Under the pieces are notes generated by a model. That model had not been told where the DNA came from, did not search any database, and worked only from the letters and a program-made list of their open reading frames with translations. A DNA stretch of 64,000 nucleotides, taken from the NCBI GenBank assembly GCA_946885845.1, contig CAMPHJ010000003.1, positions 124,001 to 188,000 of the forward strand, written 5' to 3'. Source of the stretch: an uncultured Sphingobium sp. GTDB lineage: Bacteria > Pseudomonadota > Alphaproteobacteria > Sphingomonadales > Sphingomonadaceae. Below, in pieces: positions 60,831 to 64,000 of this stretch (positions are counted from its first letter, which is position 1; each line of letters begins with the position of its first letter). The translations under genes and the position numbers were made by a program.

Positions 60831-62201
60831 GTGGCGGCGAAGTGGACGCCGGAAAGCTGGCGGGAACATAAGGGCATTCAGATGCCCACCTATCGTGATG
60901 CCCAGGCGCTTGGCGCTGTGGAGGCACAGCTCAGCCAGTTTCCCCCGCTCGTCTTTGCCGGCGAAGCGCGCAGCCTGAAGGCCGAACTGGCGAAGGTCAC
61001 GACCGGCGACGCTTTCCTGCTGCAAGGCGGCGACTGCGCCGAAAGCTTTGCCGAATTCCACCCGAACAACATCCGCGACACGTTCCGCGTGCTGTTGCAG
61101 ATGGCGGTCGTCCTGACCTTCGCGTCCAAGCTGCCGATCGTGAAGGTCGGTCGCATGGCGGGCCAGTTCGCCAAGCCGCGCTCGGCCGATACGGAAACGA
61201 TCGGCGGCGTGGAACTGCCCAGCTATCGCGGCGACAATGTCAACGACATCGCCTTCACGCCGGAATCGCGCGAACCTGATGCCCAGCGCATGATCCGCGC
61301 CTACAATCAGTCGGCGGCGACGCTCAATCTGCTGCGCGCCTTCTCGACCGGCGGCTATGCCAGCCTGGATCGCGTGCATGGCTGGATGCTCGATTTCATG
61401 GGCCGCAGCCCGCTCGCAGCAAAGTTCGACGCCGTCGCCGATCAGATCGGCGCAGCGCTCGACTTCATGCGCGCCTGCGGCCTGTCGCCCGACACCGTGC
61501 CACAGCTTGGCGGAACCAGCTTCTACACCAGCCATGAAGCGCTGCTGCTCCCCTATGAGCAAGCGCTGACCCGGCAGGATTCGCTGACCGGCGACTGGTA
61601 TGACACGTCCGCGCACATGCTGTGGATCGGCGACCGCACGCGGTTCGAAGGTTCGGCGCATGTCGAATATCTGCGCGGCATCGGCAATCCGATCGGCATG
61701 AAATGCGGCCCCAGCCTGGAGCCGGACGCGCTCATTCGCCTGCTCGACATACTGAACCCCTCGCGCGAGGCGGGCCGTATCACGCTGATCACGCGCTACG
61801 GTCATGACAAGATCGAGGCAGGCCTGCCCAAGCTGGTGCGCGCGGTGCTGAAGGAAGGCCATCCGGTGGTCTGGTCCTGCGACCCGATGCACGGCAACGT
61901 CATCAAGGCGGCCAATGGCTACAAGACCCGCCCCTTCGACCGCATCCTGGCCGAAGTGCGCGGCTTCTTCGCCGTGCACCGCGCGGAAGGCAGCTTTGGC
62001 GGCGGCATCCATGCCGAAATGACCGGGCAGAATGTGACCGAATGCACCGGCGGTGCGATTGCGATCACCGACGAAGGCCTGGCCGATCGCTACCACACCC
62101 ATTGCGACCCGCGCCTCAACGCCGCGCAGAGCCTGGAACTCGCCTTCCTGCTCGCGGAAATGTTGAACGACGAACTGAAGGAACGGCGCGCAGCCGCCTG
62201 A
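60831..62201 (+). CDS. aroG: 3-deoxy-7-phosphoheptulonate synthase, class II
   Basis: Joins phosphoenolpyruvate and erythrose 4-phosphate, the first committed step to aromatic amino acids. The 456-residue protein is class II (plant type): [51 protein letters not shown]-like [33 protein letters not shown] and [23 protein letters not shown] 60831 has GGGAG eight bases upstream. The leader may attenuate. Confidence 0.95.
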   Translation: MAAKWTPESWREHKGIQMPTYRDAQALGAVEAQLSQFPPLVFAGEARSLKAELAKVTTGDAFLLQGGDCAESFAEFHPNNIRDTFRVLLQMAVVLTFASKLPIVKVGRMAGQFAKPRSADTETIGGVELPSYRGDNVNDIAFTPESREPDAQRMIRAYNQSAATLNLLRAFSTGGYASLDRVHGWMLDFMGRSPLAAKFDAVADQIGAALDFMRACGLSPDTVPQLGGTSFYTSHEALLLPYEQALTRQDSLTGDWYDTSAHMLWIGDRTRFEGSAHVEYLRGIGNPIGMKCGPSLEPDALIRLLDILNPSREAGRITLITRYGHDKIEAGLPKLVRAVLKEGHPVVWSCDPMHGNVIKAANGYKTRPFDRILAEVRGFFAVHRAEGSFGGGIHAEMTGQNVTECTGGAIAITDEGLADRYHTHCDPRLNAAQSLELAFLLAEMLNDELKERRAAA

Positions 62202-62210
62202 CCAAGCACC

Positions 62211-62240
62211 TTCGTGCTCCTGCGCAAACAGGAGCACGAA
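62211..62240. repeat. Half family B repeat forming a perfect hairpin
   Basis: TTCGTGCTCCTG and CAGGAGCACGAA make a perfect 12-bp stem with a 6-base loop, ten bases after the DAHP synthase stop. It is a single arm of family B extended at the base and may serve as its terminator, although no T run follows. Confidence 0.65.
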
Positions 62241-62288
62241 GAGCGGTCGCGTGAAGGCAGAAACAGGCGTCACCCTCGCCACCTCACC

Positions 62289-62319
62289 CCCCGTGTTCCT
62301 GCGAAGGCAGGAACCCAGT
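62289..62319. repeat. Half family B repeat
   Basis: CCGTGTTCCTGCGAAGGCAG plus GAACCCAGTCC is one arm of family B; I see no inverted partner downstream. It lies in the 273-base gap before the ParA-like gene. Confidence 0.65.
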
Positions 62320-62474
62320 CCCGCCATCCATTCCCAAGCGCAAGACGTCCCCGCACTCAAAAACACCTGCGCAATCATGCCTCCAGAAGGCAGATCCCGC
62401 CCCACCGTCACACCCACGTAACATTGCCATGATTGTCCGCTTGCTTTGACGGGTCAAAGCCGTAGCTTTCCCCC

Positions 62475-63224
62475 ATGGCAAAGGAACCGGTATTGGCGAC
62501 CATCGCGGTCTACAGCCTGAAAGGCGGGGTGGGCAAAACCACCTTCGCGATCAATCTCGCCTGGGCATCGGCGACCATCTCGCGGCGGCGCACGCTGCTG
62601 TGGGACCTTGATCCGCAGGCGGCGTCCAGTTGGCTCATTTCCACCGACCGGCAAAGCCGTGACGCCGCGCAGGCGATCTTCAGCAAGGATGTAGAGGTCC
62701 GAAAGCTGATCCAGCCGTCCACCGTGCCAGGGCTGGACCTGATCGCGGCCGACACGTCACTGCGCAGCCTGGACCATCTTTTCCGCGAACTGGACAAGAA
62801 AAAGCGGCTCGCCAAGCTGATCGAAAGCCTGGGCCGGGATTATGACCGCATCATCCTCGATTGCCCGCCCGGCCTCACCGAAACCAGCGAGCAGGTGCTG
62901 CGCGCCTCCGACATGGTCGTCATCCCGGTCATCCCCTCTCCGCTGTCCCAGCGCGCCATGGGCGAAGTCGCCCGCTACCTCGTCCAGCGTGGCGGATCGC
63001 ACGCGCCGATCATGCCCGTCTATTCCATGGTCGACCGCCGCCGCGCCCTCCACCGCAAAGCCTTGGAGGATCAGCCCGGCTGGCCCGCCATCCCGATGGC
63101 CAGCATGGTCGAACAAATGACGGTAAAAAGAAAACCCCTCGGCGCCTTCGCAGCCTCATCACCCCCGGCACAAAGCTTCGCGAACCTGTGGACCACGATA
63201 GAGCGGCAATTGTCCAAAGCCTGA
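62475..63224 (+). CDS. Orphan ParA/MinD-family ATPase
   Basis: A 249-residue deviant Walker-A ATPase. Walker A is VYSLKGGVGKTTFAINLAWA with the signature lysine; Walker A' is LLWDLDPQAASSWLIS; Walker B is YDRIILDCPPGLTETSEQVL. No ParB-like gene or centromere repeats are adjacent. The C-terminal half (QRAMGEVARYLVQRGGSHAP, SMVDRRRALHRKALED) is typical of chromosomally encoded ParA-like positioning proteins. The cargo is unknown. Confidence 0.85.
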   Translation: MAKEPVLATIAVYSLKGGVGKTTFAINLAWASATISRRRTLLWDLDPQAASSWLISTDRQSRDAAQAIFSKDVEVRKLIQPSTVPGLDLIAADTSLRSLDHLFRELDKKKRLAKLIESLGRDYDRIILDCPPGLTETSEQVLRASDMVVIPVIPSPLSQRAMGEVARYLVQRGGSHAPIMPVYSMVDRRRALHRKALEDQPGWPAIPMASMVEQMTVKRKPLGAFAASSPPAQSFANLWTTIERQLSKA

Positions 63225-63433
63225 CAGACCCAAAGCTGCCGCAGACGCCGAATTCGGCCAAGCTCTTGCCTCCGATAGGATCGTTGCCGGAATCGCGGGG
63301 GCCGATACCCTGACAACCACAGCCACGCGCCGAAGCCTCGCCCCGTACATGGAATCGCCGCGTCGGCCCAAATATGGTGCCCAAGCGGGCGCGGGCAGCC
63401 AGTACGGCGCGATCACCCGTCGGTTGATACTAC

Positions 63434-63498
63434 GTGCTCCTGCGCAGGCAGGAGCCCAGTTCAAACGGCGGGACTGGACTCCTGCCTGCGCAGGAGCA
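63434..63498. repeat. Dispersed palindromic repeat, family B, copy 6
   Basis: GTGCTCCTGCGCAGGCAGGA plus GCCCAGTTC and the inverted arm GACTGGACTCCTGCCTGCGC plus AGGAGCA are nearly identical to copies 1 and 5. Confidence 0.85.
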
Positions 63499-63659
63499 TG
63501 ATAACCTTTTATTCCAGAACGGCTCCAAACGGCAATGCTGACTGAGCACTCCCTACCAATTCGCGACGGTGACCCAGCATCCAATTTGACGGCTGACGAC
63601 CCATTTGCAGTCTTCAAAATATGCGGGCGCCATTACTTGGAAGTCGCTGTCCCCCTTAT

Positions 63660-63692
63660 CGTCACCCCAGCGAAGGCTGGGGTCTCAGGCGG
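63660..63692. repeat. Family C hairpin next to the GIY-YIG gene
   Basis: CGTCACCCCAGCGAAGGCTG plus GGGTCTCAGGCGG ends exactly where the stop codon of the following minus-strand gene begins. Confidence 0.65.
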
Positions 63693-63983
63693 TCAGAAGA
63701 TAACGTCGGACACATCGCGCCAACCTGGATTGCTCTCTTCAATAAGCCGGATTTTCCATTCCCGCTTCCAGGCTTTAAGCGCCTTCTCGCGGGCGATGGC
63801 GAGCGTGATGTCATCATGTGGCTCGACCAGAACCAGTCGGGTCAGGCCGTATTTCTTGCAAAAGGCCGAACCAGTGCCGTTTCGATGTTGTACGGCGCGT
63901 GCTGCGATGTCGGCTGTGACACCGACATAGAGAACGCCCCGTGGCTTGTTGGTCATGATGTAGGTGTAGCCGCCTCGCACCAT
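63693..63983 (-). CDS. GIY-YIG nuclease-superfamily protein
   Basis: A 96-residue protein with a GIY-YIG-type core: GGYTYIMTNKPRGVLYVGVT (YTYI ... LYVGV), HRNGTGSAFCKKYGLTRLVL and the metal-site glutamate region AIAREKALKAWKREWKIRLI. Such single-domain proteins are widespread on bacterial chromosomes with no confirmed role; some may be DNA-repair or selfish nucleases. ATG 63983 (VRGGYTYI) is preferred to the GTG at 63998. Upstream sequence is outside the window. Confidence 0.85.
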   Translation of the reverse strand: MVRGGYTYIMTNKPRGVLYVGVTADIAARAVQHRNGTGSAFCKKYGLTRLVLVEPHDDITLAIAREKALKAWKREWKIRLIEESNPGWRDVSDVIF

Positions 63984-64000
63984 GTCCCACCGTAGCACAC

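Larger units (their letters stand above)
63225..63692. other. Gene-free region with repeats after the ParA-like gene
   Basis: 468 bases between convergent genes. It contains a full family B repeat and, flush against the stop of the GIY-YIG gene, a family C arm. Open frames crossing it overlap repeats and show no homology, so I take it as non-coding. Confidence 0.65.

Noticed and set aside
5207..63692. CRISPR array
   Set aside because: The repeats are dispersed over tens of kilobases, palindromic in pairs and not separated by equal-length spacers; no cas genes are present.
1..64000. tRNA genes
   Set aside because: I looked for T-loop patterns (GGTTCGAATCC and relatives) with matching acceptor stems on both strands and found none I could support; a tRNAscan run would decide.

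Overview
The window looks like chromosome from a GC-rich alphaproteobacterium of the sphingomonad group (Sphingomonadaceae, Sphingobium/Sphingomonas-like). The evidence is the pckA-chvI-chvG-hprK-rapZ-EIIA-HPr order with a kinase-domain-only HprK, the rplS-trmD-rimM-rpsP-ffh block, a bS16 protein with a long Ala/Glu tail, a ThiS-ThiG fusion, class II DAHP synthase and type II dehydroquinase, and frequent GTG/TTG starts. This placement is inference from gene content; no database was searched. Most of the window is core housekeeping DNA. I see no prophage, transposase, tRNA, rRNA operon or CRISPR array.

Layout. 1-5.1 kb: edge of a nitronate monooxygenase gene, aspartokinase (lysC), ubiG, a CitE-like lyase, and an SPFH/NfeD membrane pair. 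5.6-8.6 kb: ferredoxin-NADP reductase and PEP carboxykinase. 8.9-13.4 kb: the ChvI/ChvG two-component system, then a regulatory PTS branch (HprK kinase domain, RapZ, EIIA, HPr) with 4-base stop/start overlaps. 13.4-15.5 kb: an RNA methyltransferase and an MHS-type transporter. 15.7-19.5 kb (minus): rplS, trmD, rimM, rpsP, ffh. 19.9-23.8 kb: dapF, mtaB, ftsY, yciB. 23.9-26.7 kb: a membrane protein, Fe-superoxide dismutase, a hemerythrin-like protein, a [2Fe-2S] thioredoxin-fold protein and a J-domain protein. 26.8-27.3 kb: RNase P RNA (minus) with a recognisable promoter, P1 stem and terminator.

27.3-33.4 kb (minus): a peptidoglycan amidase and a compact chemotaxis-type operon cheA-cheW-cheY-cheB-cheR without a chemoreceptor in view. 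33.6-37.6 kb: a small lipoprotein, mscL, a lemA-TPM-TPM-NUDIX operon and a DUF6456-like gene. 37.7-45.6 kb: a surface-polysaccharide neighbourhood with an XRE regulator, two GT4 glycosyltransferases, a phosphomannomutase-like HAD enzyme, an APH-fold kinase and kpsC/kpsS. manC at 56 kb would feed the same GDP-mannose chemistry. 45.7-51.8 kb: HIT protein, succinyl-CoA:3-ketoacid CoA transferase, thiSG, aroQ-accB-accC, a tiny membrane protein and ArsC. 52-64 kb: an unknown lipoprotein, polA, manC, a zinc-ribbon/Bax-inhibitor pair, cysS, a Rap1a-like protein, class II DAHP synthase, an orphan ParA-type ATPase and a GIY-YIG protein.

A second layer is made of short dispersed palindromic repeats, mostly built as two inverted hairpins around a spacer (REPIN-like). 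At least four families occur, in about 15 places, nearly all between genes. One copy lies in frame inside mtaB and adds a linker of about 28 residues between its two conserved domains. That insertion, the unusual CheA (two CheW-like modules plus a REC-like tail without the acceptor Asp) and an attenuator-like leader before the DAHP synthase gene are the observations most worth following up.
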